From contig CAISDA010000063.1 of the NCBI GenBank assembly GCA_903884005.1, positions 57,952-121,951 of the forward strand: a stretch of 64,000 nt of DNA. Direction: 5' to 3'. Position numbers and translations under genes: made by a program. Of the stretch, positions 53,689 to 62,583 are shown one piece after another. Under the pieces are notes generated by a model. It saw only the letters and a list, made by a program, of their open reading frames with translations. It was not told where the DNA came from and did no database searches. The stretch's first letter is position 1. The number at the start of each line of letters is the position of its first letter. Origin of the DNA: an uncultured Ignavibacteriota bacterium (GTDB taxonomy: Bacteria > Bacteroidota > Ignavibacteria > UBA10030 > UBA8401).

Positions 53689-54957
53689 TTATGCTCCTGT
53701 CTTCGATCTGGTGTCCAACGCCTTCGCAAGAGCGTCCAGCGTGGGGGCAATGCTGATCGCCGTTCCGGCGGCCTGCTTTGCAGAGTGAATGTCCTTCAAT
53801 CCGTTTCCGGTGACAATCACGAGGGCCGTCTCGTGCGATCGGATGATCTTCCGTTCAACGGCAAGCTGCAGCCCTGCCATTCCCGTGACCCCAGCCGGTT
53901 CGCCGAACACTCCGCCCAGCCGTGCGGTGATGCGCATTGCTTCGAGGATCTGTTCATCAGACACGGCGATCATTTCGCCGTGCGTTTGTTCGATCTGCCA
54001 AAGCGCCCGCCGCCAATTGCGCGGAGTGCCGACAGCGATGCTGTCTGCGATCGTATTCGTGTCTGTCGGCACAAGGTCTTGCCCCGATACAAACGCATCC
54101 ACGATCGGCCGTGCTCCCTCAGCCTGCACACCCAGCAATCTGGGGACGCGGTCAATCAGGCCGAGCATCTTCATTTCCTGCAGCCCCTTTCCGATCCCGC
54201 CGATCGTGCAGCCGTCGCCGACCGAAACAACGACCCAATCAGGCATCGCCGCGGCGCATTGTTCGGCGATCTCGAGCCCCGCGGTCTTTTTTCCTTCCAC
54301 AAGAAACGGATTGGTACCGCTGTTGCGATTGTACCAGCCGAACTTCTCGCATCCTTCCCGGCAGAGATCGAACGCATTTTCGTACGTGCCTTGCACTTTG
54401 AGCACCGTCGCTCCGAAGATGAGTAGTTGCGTCACTTTCGGTTCGGGAGCGCGCTCCGGCACGAAGATATAGCTCTTCAATCCGACGGCAGCCGAAAGTC
54501 CCGCGAGCGATGAGGCCGCATTGCCCGTGGACGCACAGGCGATCGTTTCGAATCCGAACTCGGCCGCCTTCAACACTCCGATCGAACTCGCGCGGTCCTT
54601 AAATGAACTTGTCGGATTGCGTCCTTCATCCTTGAGGAACAGCTTCTGCACGCCGACCGCCTTGGCAAGACGTGGAATGTCATACACAGGAGTCCAGCCG
54701 ATATGCAGATGAGGAATAACGCTGTCCGATGAAATGGGGAGCAGTTCTTCGTAGCGCCAATGGTTCAATCCGCGAAGAGCAAGACTGTTGGGCGTGATCC
54801 GCTTGCCGATCGAGTCGTAATCGTACTGAACGTCCAGGATCCCATCGATGCCGCACTCAGGGCACGTAAAAATATTTCCATACGGGTACGTTGTGCCGCA
54901 GATGAAGCATGTCAGGCCGGTGACGAATCGGGGCGGAGTATATGTCATAGGTATCAT
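53689..54957 (-). CDS. Threonine synthase-like PLP enzyme with a zinc ribbon
   Basis: The 422-residue fold-type II enzyme opens with a zinc-ribbon, C-F-I-C-G and FTCPECGIDG, then LWDVQYDYD-type linker and catalytic core. The PLP lysine is in GRNPTSSFKDRASSIG, the substrate loop in ASTGNAASSLAG and the phosphate-binding loop in VGDGCTIGGIGKGL. Threonine synthases of this group carry the same ribbon, so thrC is one reading. Its place between ssnA and moeA makes a lyase on diaminopropionate-like amino acids equally likely. A second ATG lies three codons in. Confidence 0.8.
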   Translation of the reverse strand: MIPMTYTPPRFVTGLTCFICGTTYPYGNIFTCPECGIDGILDVQYDYDSIGKRITPNSLALRGLNHWRYEELLPISSDSVIPHLHIGWTPVYDIPRLAKAVGVQKLFLKDEGRNPTSSFKDRASSIGVLKAAEFGFETIACASTGNAASSLAGLSAAVGLKSYIFVPERAPEPKVTQLLIFGATVLKVQGTYENAFDLCREGCEKFGWYNRNSGTNPFLVEGKKTAGLEIAEQCAAAMPDWVVVSVGDGCTIGGIGKGLQEMKMLGLIDRVPRLLGVQAEGARPIVDAFVSGQDLVPTDTNTIADSIAVGTPRNWRRALWQIEQTHGEMIAVSDEQILEAMRITARLGGVFGEPAGVTGMAGLQLAVERKIIRSHETALVIVTGNGLKDIHSAKQAAGTAISIAPTLDALAKALDTRSKTGA

Positions 54958-55020
54958 GAATAGGTTAATTTTTAGTCTGTGAATGTAGCGATAAAATCCG
55001 TCCCATTCAAATCAATGTAT

Positions 55021-56217
55021 TCATGCGTTCCATAAAAATAATTCCACTGTCTCTCCCGCCGCAAGATCCCCCGTGCGGTCGGGATGAAGGGCAATGCCGT
55101 CCGATCCGGCAACAACGGTGATATCGCCCGACGTGTGATAGGGCACGGGAACAATGTGCGTCACGTCGTGTGTACCCAGTGCTGCTGGAAAAAATTCGTC
55201 GAACGGTGTTCTCTTTTTTCTGTCTTCGCCAAGCGGCAGCCGCAGCGGCCTGTCAACCGGAAGATGCAAGCATGCCCGCAGGTACTGGCGAATGAAGATG
55301 CGGCAGGCGGTCTGTACTGAAAAGGGATTGCCGGGCAGCGCAAAGACTCTCATGCCGCCGGGATGCACGCCGAACCACAATGGTTTACCGGGCTTGATCT
55401 TCACTCCATGAAAAATTTCCCGGACCCCGCATGCCGCCAACGCTGCTGGGACAAGGTCCGCATCGCCCGCAGAGACGCCTCCTGAAACGATCACTATATC
55501 GCAATCGAGAACCGACTCGATGAGTCTCGTCAGACCATCCATTGTGTCCCGCACGATCGCTGTGACCGCCGGTTCGATCGAGTAGTGTTTGAGAAAGCCG
55601 GCGATGGACCATGCGTTCGAATCCCTGATCTGATGCGGGGCAACAGTGCCCGTCACCGGCTGAATTTCATTTCCTGTTGAGATCACCGCGACGCGCGGCA
55701 GCCGCACTACCTCCACGCTGCTCTTGCCGACAGCAGCCAAGAGCGAGAGATGCCCGAACCGTATCTGCCGGTGTGTAGGCAGAACGATGTCGCCCTCCAC
55801 CCCGTCTTCACCCCGTCGGGCGATGTTCTGATGCCGGGTGTAATTTTCCGCCGTGAAGCGGACATCACCGAGGTGTTCGTCAGCCTCTTCTTTTTTTATG
55901 ACGGCGTCCGCGCTATCGGGCACCGGAGCGCCCGTCATGATCTTCAGTGCTTCGCCGGTATGAAGCGTATATTCGGCACCGTCTCCCGCAAACAGTTCAC
56001 CCGCTATGCGGAATTCAACGAAACGACGCTCATGCACGTCGTCGAATTTCACCGCATAGCCGTCCATCGTGGCGCGATTGAACGGAGGGTAATCCCGGTC
56101 TGCGACGACGTCCTCAGCAAGCACCCGCCCCAGCGCGTGTTCGAGCTTGACCGTTTCCACGCCCCACTCCGCACGCGCAGATGTGATTTTTTCTATCGCC
56201 TCTTCAAGTGAGATCAT
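55021..56217 (-). CDS. moeA: Molybdopterin molybdotransferase MoeA
   Basis: The 398-residue protein shows the MoeA layout: DYPPFNRATMDGYAVKFDD near the start, a central domain with GNEIQPVTGTVAPHQIRDSN, the MPT-binding region VSGGVSAGDADLVPAAL and LPGNPFSVQTACRIFI, then the small C-terminal domain. It inserts molybdate into adenylated molybdopterin, giving the active cofactor. It starts nine bases after the moaC-moaB gene and is translated in the same run. MogA-type adenylation is provided by the MoaB half of that fusion. The start ATG is close to the upstream stop and needs no alternative. Confidence 0.95.
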   Translation of the reverse strand: MISLEEAIEKITSARAEWGVETVKLEHALGRVLAEDVVADRDYPPFNRATMDGYAVKFDDVHERRFVEFRIAGELFAGDGAEYTLHTGEALKIMTGAPVPDSADAVIKKEEADEHLGDVRFTAENYTRHQNIARRGEDGVEGDIVLPTHRQIRFGHLSLLAAVGKSSVEVVRLPRVAVISTGNEIQPVTGTVAPHQIRDSNAWSIAGFLKHYSIEPAVTAIVRDTMDGLTRLIESVLDCDIVIVSGGVSAGDADLVPAALAACGVREIFHGVKIKPGKPLWFGVHPGGMRVFALPGNPFSVQTACRIFIRQYLRACLHLPVDRPLRLPLGEDRKKRTPFDEFFPAALGTHDVTHIVPVPYHTSGDITVVAGSDGIALHPDRTGDLAAGETVELFLWNA

Positions 56218-56226
56218 AACTTTTTT

Positions 56227-57171
56227 CTAGTGCCCCCCGCCCAACAGCATCTGGCGGACATGAAACACCGCCGGAAGTATCGCATCGAGACATTCACGCA
56301 CGCCGTTCACGCTCCCGGGCAATGTGACAATGGTTGTGCCCCGTATGGAACCGGCAACGGCGCGGCTCATCATCGCTAGCGGCGTGCGGATCTGTCCGTG
56401 TGCACGCATCGCGTCCGCAATACCGTCCGCCCTCCTGTCCAGGATTTCCTCCACCGCTTCCACAGTCACATCTCTCGGCCCCAACCCTGTACCGCCGGTC
56501 GTGAAGACAAAATGTACGTCCTGCGACACCCATCGCCGTATCTGATCCTGTATGGCGGCCTTGTCGTCGTTCACGATCACAACATCCGCAACAACCGCAT
56601 TGTGGCCTTCGAGCATGTGCCGTATCGTGGCACCGGAGGCGTCGTCCTTCACGCCGCCGAAGACCGAATCTGAGCACACGAGCACCGCGCATGTCGGTGC
56701 GCCCTCAAAATATTTCCGGTCGGACTTTCCACCGGTCTTGCCGAGCACTTTGATGTGCGATATTTCCAATGCAGTATCGAGAGGTTTCAGTATGTCGTAA
56801 ATCGTCAGGGCGGCGATGGACACGCCGGTGATGGCTTCTATTTCGATGCCTGTCCGTCCTATGCATTTTGCCGCAGCGGTGACGACAATGCCCGGACGGA
56901 ACATGGTTCCCCCCGTCGATCGTGCGTAATTTTCCTGCGTTAGAAATTCAAAATCAAAGTGCATCGAATCTATCCCGATCGGATGGCAATGCGGAATAAG
57001 ATGCGCCGTATTTTTTGCGCCTAACAATCCCGCTGCGCGCGCGAACTCAAACACATCGCCTTTGGGAATTTTTTTCTTACTGATGAGCTCAAGCGTTGCA
57101 CTGGTGCAATACACTATTGCCTGCGCACTGGCGGTCCGAAGTGTCGATTGTTTGTCTGTGATATCTCTCAT
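56227..57171 (-). CDS. moaCB: Bifunctional MoaC-MoaB molybdenum cofactor protein
   Basis: The ATG at 57171 overlaps the moaE stop by one base (TAATG). The 314-residue protein fuses MoaC (about 1-155: KNTAHLIPHCHPIGI and GIEIEAITGVSIAAL) to MoaB/MogA (about 160-314: VLVCSDSVFGG, FTTGGTGLGPRDVT and PGSVNGVRECL). MoaC acts after MoaA to form cyclic pyranopterin monophosphate, while the MoaB part adenylates molybdopterin before MoeA adds molybdate. Fusing them covers an early and a late step of the pathway. The longer frame reaching back into moaE is a shadow. A cofactor pathway operon runs moaA-moaE-moaCB-moeA. Confidence 0.93.
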   Translation of the reverse strand: MRDITDKQSTLRTASAQAIVYCTSATLELISKKKIPKGDVFEFARAAGLLGAKNTAHLIPHCHPIGIDSMHFDFEFLTQENYARSTGGTMFRPGIVVTAAAKCIGRTGIEIEAITGVSIAALTIYDILKPLDTALEISHIKVLGKTGGKSDRKYFEGAPTCAVLVCSDSVFGGVKDDASGATIRHMLEGHNAVVADVVIVNDDKAAIQDQIRRWVSQDVHFVFTTGGTGLGPRDVTVEAVEEILDRRADGIADAMRAHGQIRTPLAMMSRAVAGSIRGTTIVTLPGSVNGVRECLDAILPAVFHVRQMLLGGGH

Positions 57172-57650
57172 TATTGTGCCGTCGTATGTTGGTTGCCCGG
57201 CAGATACGCCGTTTTCATCGCCTCTGCATTTGCTCCCCATTCGTGGGAACCGTCCGCATAATGTTCGCATTTCCAAATCGGCACGTCGCGCTTGATGGCG
57301 TCGATAATGAATTGATTCGCCTCGTACGCCTCTTTCCGATGGCCGTGTGCCGTCACAACGGCGACCGCACTCTCCGAGATCTCCACTTTCCCCACGCGAT
57401 GCACCGCTGCGGCAAAGTGCAGCCCCCATCGTTGCCGCGCCTCGTCCACGATCGCCTTCATCATTTTTGTCGCAAGAGGAACGTAGGCTTCGTATTCGAG
57501 AAACTGTACGGCCCTCCCCTTGTGATTGTTTCTCACCTCGCCGCTGAACAGGACAATCCCTCCAGCCTCGGGCCGATGTGCCTCGCGCAGCAGTGCGGCA
57601 ATGTCGATCAGATCTGTGACGATCATCGTATGTTCTTCGTACAGGCTCAT
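57171..57650 (-). CDS. moaE: Molybdopterin synthase catalytic subunit MoaE
   Basis: I use the ATG at 57650 (GAAGAACCCG before it); a TTG four codons upstream and an ATG eight codons downstream are alternatives. The 159-residue protein has the MoaE features GGIVLFSGEVRNNHKGR, LEYEAYVPLATKMM, AAVHRVGKVEISE, AHGHRKEAYEA and the lysine/aromatic region PIWKCEHYADGS. With MoaD it converts cyclic pyranopterin monophosphate to molybdopterin. MoaD, the sulfur carrier, is not in the window, so it must be encoded elsewhere. Confidence 0.94.
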   Translation of the reverse strand: MSLYEEHTMIVTDLIDIAALLREAHRPEAGGIVLFSGEVRNNHKGRAVQFLEYEAYVPLATKMMKAIVDEARQRWGLHFAAAVHRVGKVEISESAVAVVTAHGHRKEAYEANQFIIDAIKRDVPIWKCEHYADGSHEWGANAEAMKTAYLPGNQHTTAQ

Positions 57651-57729
57651 CGGGTTCTTCAATGTCTGTCACTCGAATGCAGCAGTGTGACTGCGTGTTG
57701 ATAGCCGCCTCGGCATGGCGGATCGTTCC

Positions 57730-58710
57730 TCACCCGCCGATGGAGATCATTGTCAGCGGACTGCCTTTGAATTTTAACGGCTGCTTGTGCGTGAGCGCCT
57801 GCGTCAGTCGTTGCGTCAGTGCCTGCGCGTCGTGGGCGATGTCTCCAACATATTCCCGCTTCTCATCACTCAGGCATCCGTAGATGTTTCCGAAGCTGTC
57901 CAGTCTCAGCCTGTCGCAATCGGAGCAGAACGGCTCCGATTCGTTTGCAATGATCCCGAACACGGTCCCGTCCTCCATACGCCATCGTTGAGCCGTGGCT
58001 GAAGGGCCGCGGTAGAGTGGCGTGAGAACATGCGCTGTTGCTATGCTGCTGCAGATCTCGCTCATCGAAAAAAAATACCGGTCAAAATTTTTCGAATAGA
58101 AATGTCCCATCCTCATGAGTTCAAGATAGCGCAGTTCCATCCCACCTTCTATGGCATAGTCGAGCAGCGGAAGTATCTGGCCTTCGTTGAAGCCGCGCAT
58201 GATGACCGCATTCAATTTCACCGTCAGCCCGCAGTCCCTGGCGGCTTGTATCCCTTCGAGCACCTGAGGGAGCATGGCGCGTTTCGCGACGGCGGCAAAG
58301 ATCCCGGGCTCCACGGCATCGAGCGACACATTGATTTCCCTCACGCCCGCCAGAAAGAGTTCCCGCGCCTTTTGCTTCAGCAGGAACCCGTTCGTGGTCA
58401 TTTTAATCGTGTCGATTCCGTTGGCCCTCAGCGTCTGAATGAAGGGGATCAGGTCGGCATACAGCGTCGGCTCCCCGCCCGTCAACCGAACGGCTGTTAA
58501 TCCAAGCATCCGATGTAGCGCAAGCACGATCTCCGCAAGGCCGTCATACGTCATCGGAGCGGTTCCCGTTGCGCCCGCCGCATTGATGCCCCCCTGGTCC
58601 TCGCCGTTCACACAGTACACGCAGCCGAAGTTGCACGCATTGGTGAGGCTCACCCTGAGCGTTCTGAACGAGCGGCCATGCTCATCGTGTATTGGTACAG
58701 CGTGGTTCAT
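57730..58710 (-). CDS. moaA: GTP 3',8-cyclase MoaA
   Basis: The 326-residue radical-SAM enzyme has the cluster motif C26-N-F-G-C30-V-Y-C33 after LRVSLTNA, the SAM-binding RLTGGEPTLYADL and the second cluster in PFCSDCDRLRLDSFGNIYGCL. It ends in Gly-Gly (ISIGG), a conserved active-site tail in MoaA. It converts GTP into 3',8-cyclo-dihydro-GTP, the first step of molybdenum cofactor synthesis. It is the first gene of the long minus-strand run. A hairpin at 58842-58871 separates it from adk. Confidence 0.96.
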   Translation of the reverse strand: MNHAVPIHDEHGRSFRTLRVSLTNACNFGCVYCVNGEDQGGINAAGATGTAPMTYDGLAEIVLALHRMLGLTAVRLTGGEPTLYADLIPFIQTLRANGIDTIKMTTNGFLLKQKARELFLAGVREINVSLDAVEPGIFAAVAKRAMLPQVLEGIQAARDCGLTVKLNAVIMRGFNEGQILPLLDYAIEGGMELRYLELMRMGHFYSKNFDRYFFSMSEICSSIATAHVLTPLYRGPSATAQRWRMEDGTVFGIIANESEPFCSDCDRLRLDSFGNIYGCLSDEKREYVGDIAHDAQALTQRLTQALTHKQPLKFKGSPLTMISIGG

Positions 58711-58841
58711 AATGACTTCCCGTAACCCTTGTGCGCTTCACATCCATTCCGAACGAGCGCCGCGCGTGATGATGCGGCCTTGGGTTGATCATGATGGACA
58801 GAGGGTGATGATGTGTTCCTTGCACTGGAAATAGAGTAAAG

Positions 58842-58871
58842 AGCCCCTGCCGGCGATCGCCGACAGAGGCT
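58842..58871. terminator. Hairpin between adk and moaA
   Basis: AGCCCCTGCCGGCG pairs with CGCCGACAGAGGCT with two mismatches around a two-base turn in a self-complementary CGATCG centre. Minus-strand reading continues CTCTTTACTC, so it can act as a terminator for adk, which ends 67 bases upstream at 58939. It might equally sit in the moaA leader. Confidence 0.6.
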
Positions 58872-58938
58872 GCAATATTTTTTTCTTCGATGCGTACTGT
58901 GCGACTCGGAGCATGCCATTCTGCCGGCAGCCGATCTG

Positions 58939-60108
58939 TCATCTCATATGTTTGAACGCGATATCGATTTCAGAGGCGATCCTCTCGAGCACTTCATCAA
59001 ATGTACCCATGCCGTTTATTTTTATGACTGTATGCTGCTGCTTGTATTTTTCGATCACCGGCACGGTCTTCAGTTCATGCTCCTGGAGGCGCTTCACGAG
59101 CTTCGCCGTGCTCGAATCATACGGCACACGGCGGTCGGTTCTGCTCCGTTCATCCAGGCGGCTGATGAGCTCCAGCGTGGGCACTTCAATTTCAATGATC
59201 ATCGAGATGGAGGAATCGTGCTTTTTCAACAAGCCGTCCAGTATATACGACTGCACCAATGTCCGCGGGAAACCTTTAAATATGAACCCTTTAACATTCT
59301 TGGAGCATGCAATTTTTTTTTCCATCAATTGGACGACGATCTCGTCCGGAACGAGCAGGCCTTTTTCGTAAAACTCCCTGATCCGTTTTCCTGTATCCGT
59401 ATTATGCTCAACCTCCTGCTCGAGCATCGCACCGGCTGCCACATATTCCAGATCGAACCGTTTCGCGAGCGCCTTGCCCTGCGAACCGCGCCCCGAACCC
59501 GGGTACCCGAAGAGCACAATGTTCAGAAGGCGCTTGCTCAATTCATTCCGTATGATTTCCGTTATCTGCTCTGTGACCTCACCGATGCTCCCCGTCCCGT
59601 CCACTTCGGAATAGATGCCCCTTTCTTTATAAAACTGGAGCACGGGAAGCGTCTTCTCATTATATTCCTTGAGCCTGGTCCGGATCACGAGCTCGGTATC
59701 ATCCGGCCTGCCCGAAGTCTCTCCGCGCGAAACAAGCCGTTTCACCGATTCCTCTTCGGGAACATTCAGACTGATCAGACGCGTCAGTGATGTGTTGAGT
59801 TTCAGCATCAAGCCTTCCAGGATATAGGCTTGAATATACGTGCGGGGAAAGCCGTCGAACAAAAATCCCTTCACATCCGGATGCTCGGTGATCGTTTTTT
59901 CAATGATCTGAACGATGATCTCGTCGGACACCAATCCGCCTGATGCGATGATGCTCTGTGCCTCCAGCCCCAATTTCGTTTTTTCCGCGATCTCCTTGCG
60001 AAGGATGTCGCCGGTTGAAATGTAATAGAGGGAATAGCGTGTGATCAGAAATTCTGATTGTGTTCCTTTGCCCGCTCCCGGAGGTCCAAACAGTGCAATG
60101 TTGAGCAT
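58939..60108 (-). CDS. adk: Tandem adenylate kinase with a degenerate second domain
   Basis: The ATG at 60108 gives 389 residues, about twice a single kinase. The first domain (1-190) has the P-loop GPPGAGKGTQ, STGDILR, LFDGFPRT, and lid residues in SRGETSGRPDDTELVIRTRL. The second (195-389) repeats the fold with GYPGSGRGSQ, AAGAMLE, IFKGFPRT and a lid. There the P-loop lysine is arginine and the aspartate of DGFPRT is lysine. The first half should make ADP from ATP and AMP. The second is probably regulatory or inactive. In-frame sequence upstream of 60108 is not needed. Confidence 0.88.
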   Translation of the reverse strand: MLNIALFGPPGAGKGTQSEFLITRYSLYYISTGDILRKEIAEKTKLGLEAQSIIASGGLVSDEIIVQIIEKTITEHPDVKGFLFDGFPRTYIQAYILEGLMLKLNTSLTRLISLNVPEEESVKRLVSRGETSGRPDDTELVIRTRLKEYNEKTLPVLQFYKERGIYSEVDGTGSIGEVTEQITEIIRNELSKRLLNIVLFGYPGSGRGSQGKALAKRFDLEYVAAGAMLEQEVEHNTDTGKRIREFYEKGLLVPDEIVVQLMEKKIACSKNVKGFIFKGFPRTLVQSYILDGLLKKHDSSISMIIEIEVPTLELISRLDERSRTDRRVPYDSSTAKLVKRLQEHELKTVPVIEKYKQQHTVIKINGMGTFDEVLERIASEIDIAFKHMR

Positions 60109-60188
60109 GCGTGTGCGATGGTAAGATGTAAAATTGTCGATGTTTGTTAATGTAGAAAGAAGTGCCGATAAAGGCAAGAGAATCTCCC

Positions 60189-60980
60189 TTATCCGATCAT
60201 CATGCGGCGTCCGATCGAATCGCGCGGAGCGACCGAGAGCGCCACATCACTGCCCACGGTGATGCCGTTGCGCGCAAGCTCGGCCGTAACCGTATCGAAG
60301 GCGATACGCGGCGTGTTGTTTTCCTTGCTCAGGTGGCCGAGAACGATTTTTTTCGTGCCCCCGGAGGCAAGGCGGACAACGGTCTCCGCCGCGGCATCGT
60401 TCGAAAGATGTCCGTGGCTCCCCAGTATCCTGTCCTTCAGATCCTGCGGATACATGCCGGTGGTGAGCATCTCAACGTCGTGGTTCGACTCAAGGAGCAC
60501 CAGCGAACAGCCTTCGAAGTTCGCGAACAGCTCGTCGTTCATATGCCCCAGATCTGTCGCAATGGCGATCGTGACCCTGCCGTCGGTGATCCTGTATCCG
60601 ACCGGTCCGGCGGCATCATGAGGAATGGTGAACGGGGTGATCGCAAGTTCTCCGATCACAAATTCGACTCCGCTTGTACACGATCGTGAAAAATGGTCGT
60701 CCTTCAACATTCGTTTGCGCCGCATCGACTCGAGCGTGGGTTCGGTGCCATAAAAAGGAATCTGAAATTTCCGCGTCAGCACATCAACCCCGGAAACATG
60801 ATCGCGATGTTCGTGCGTGACAATAACGGCTGTCAGCATGGAGCCGGGGATGCCCGCCTCCGCCATTGCGCCCACGATGCGCGATGCGCTGACCCCGGCG
60901 TCGATCAATATCGTCGTTTTTCCTGTAGTGACCAGCAGCGCATTCCCGCTCGAGCCGCTGAATAATGAACAAAACTCCAT
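60189..60980 (-). CDS. YycJ/WalJ-like metallo-beta-lactamase-fold hydrolase
   Basis: The ATG at 60980 follows AAGGGTGTTC; the longer upstream frame is shadow. The 262-residue protein has the metal-binding motif VTHEHRDHVSGV, further ligands in FTIPHDAAGPVGY, TDLGHMND, ESNHDVEML, and the late histidine in IVLGHLSKENN. The opening MEFCSLFSGSSGNALLV matches the YycJ/WalJ group of MBL-fold exonuclease-like proteins linked to cell-wall or DNA repair functions. The exact substrate is not known. It is divergent from tilS. Confidence 0.87.
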   Translation of the reverse strand: MEFCSLFSGSSGNALLVTTGKTTILIDAGVSASRIVGAMAEAGIPGSMLTAVIVTHEHRDHVSGVDVLTRKFQIPFYGTEPTLESMRRKRMLKDDHFSRSCTSGVEFVIGELAITPFTIPHDAAGPVGYRITDGRVTIAIATDLGHMNDELFANFEGCSLVLLESNHDVEMLTTGMYPQDLKDRILGSHGHLSNDAAAETVVRLASGGTKKIVLGHLSKENNTPRIAFDTVTAELARNGITVGSDVALSVAPRDSIGRRMMIG

Positions 60981-61177
60981 GAACACCCTTAATAGTATTG
61001 AATATCGTTGATTCGTAGTATTGCAGCGAGACGGCAGCTCGGCACCATCGCGAAGCGATGAAATGTAAGTATAAGGTATAATAGTACTTAAATAAGCGCG
61101 ATGAATCAAGCGGACATAACGCGCCACACACGGCATGTTGCGATTCGGTAGGATTTTCCGTACTTTTTTTTTCATCT

Positions 61178-62575
61178 ATGACTACTCAACAACAACCAGA
61201 CATCATCAGAAAAAGCTTCCTGCTGCGCATGGAGCAGTTCATCCGCCTGCACGGCCTGCTGTCCCCCGGCAGCCATCTCGTGCTCGGAATCAGCGGCGGA
61301 CTGGATTCCATGGCCATGCTCGATGCCTTCTGCCTCCTTCGCGAACAATGGCAGCTGAGACTGAGCGTTGCGCATGTGAATTTTCGCCTTCGCGGCAAAG
61401 CCTCCGATGCGGACGAACGCTTCGTCATCCGCGCCGCAGAGAAGCACGATCTCCCCGTCTATGTGCGCCGCGCAGACACGGGCACCATTGCCGCCGCGCG
61501 CAAAGAATCCGTCCAGTCGGTTGCCCGCGAGCTGCGTTATTCGTTTTTCTCCGCGCTCGCGCTCGACCTCGGCGCCGATAAAATTGCGGTTGCGCACAAT
61601 GCCGTCGACAACGCCGAAACAATGCTGTTCAATTTTTGCCGCGGCGCCGGCATCCAGGGATTGAAGGGGATCTCAGTATCGACCGTTCACGGCATCATCC
61701 GGCCTCTGCAATTCGCAACTCGCTCGGAGATCGAATACTTCGCCAAAGCCGGACGCATCCGCCACCGCGAAGATGCATCCAATGCAACCGAAAAGTACAC
61801 TCGAAATTTTCTCCGTCACACCATCATTCCGGCGCTCGAGCAGCGCATCAACCCTTCACTCGTCAACACGCTCAACAACGAATCGGCGATTTTTGCGTCC
61901 TGCTCCGACTATCTGGACGGTGTCGTGAAGAAACTCGAGAACGTCTGTTTTTCTCTCTCGGACACCGGATGCACACTCGCACTGAAACAATTTCGGACAC
62001 AGCACGTCTTTATTCAACAGATGCTCGTGAAACATTGCTTTTTGTTGTTAGGGATTGAGCCAAATTTTGTGCATATTGAAGAGATTGTACGCCTTCTTCG
62101 CAGGCAGCCTGGGAAGACCATCGACTGCGGAAACGGGTATTATGCCCTGCGCGCGGCGTCAACGATCGAGATCGGGAAAGCCGCGCAGTCTCTGCCGTAC
62201 GTCGTGACTGCCGATTGCGGCATCGGCGTGAAGACAGACGAATTCGCATTCTCGATCCGAAAGCACGCGCTTCCCAAGTCGTTTCGGCACGATCCGCATC
62301 GCGAGTACATCGACGCCGCACGCGTAACACTGCCGCTGACGATCAGAACGTGGCAGCCCGGCGACTCGTTTGTGCCTCTGGGAATGAAAACGCGGAAAAA
62401 ATTAAGCGATTTTTTTGTGGACCAAAAAATTTCTCGCGGCATCAAAGGTACAATACCCGTCGTCCTCAGCGGCAGCGAGATCGTGTGGGTCGCCGGACTC
62501 CGTTTGGACGATCGATTCAAGATCACTGAGCACACAACATCAGTATATAAATTATCCATCAAATTTTTTACGTGA
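61178..62575 (+). CDS. tilS: tRNA(Ile)-lysidine synthetase
   Basis: The 465-residue protein has the PP-loop LVLGISGGLDSMAML, the substrate region VAHVNFRLRGKASDADE, the downstream FFSALALDLGADKIAVAHNAVDNAETM, and C-terminal TilS domains with LTIRTWQPGDSFVPLGM and KKLSDFFVDQKIS. It attaches lysine to cytidine 34 of tRNA-Ile(CAU), changing its decoding to AUA, and is essential. It is divergent from the MBL gene by 197 bases, and its stop touches the next gene, giving a probable tilS-hpt-ftsH operon as in many bacteria. Confidence 0.95.
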   Translation: MTTQQQPDIIRKSFLLRMEQFIRLHGLLSPGSHLVLGISGGLDSMAMLDAFCLLREQWQLRLSVAHVNFRLRGKASDADERFVIRAAEKHDLPVYVRRADTGTIAAARKESVQSVARELRYSFFSALALDLGADKIAVAHNAVDNAETMLFNFCRGAGIQGLKGISVSTVHGIIRPLQFATRSEIEYFAKAGRIRHREDASNATEKYTRNFLRHTIIPALEQRINPSLVNTLNNESAIFASCSDYLDGVVKKLENVCFSLSDTGCTLALKQFRTQHVFIQQMLVKHCFLLLGIEPNFVHIEEIVRLLRRQPGKTIDCGNGYYALRAASTIEIGKAAQSLPYVVTADCGIGVKTDEFAFSIRKHALPKSFRHDPHREYIDAARVTLPLTIRTWQPGDSFVPLGMKTRKKLSDFFVDQKISRGIKGTIPVVLSGSEIVWVAGLRLDDRFKITEHTTSVYKLSIKFFT

Positions 62576-62583
62576 CGAGACGC

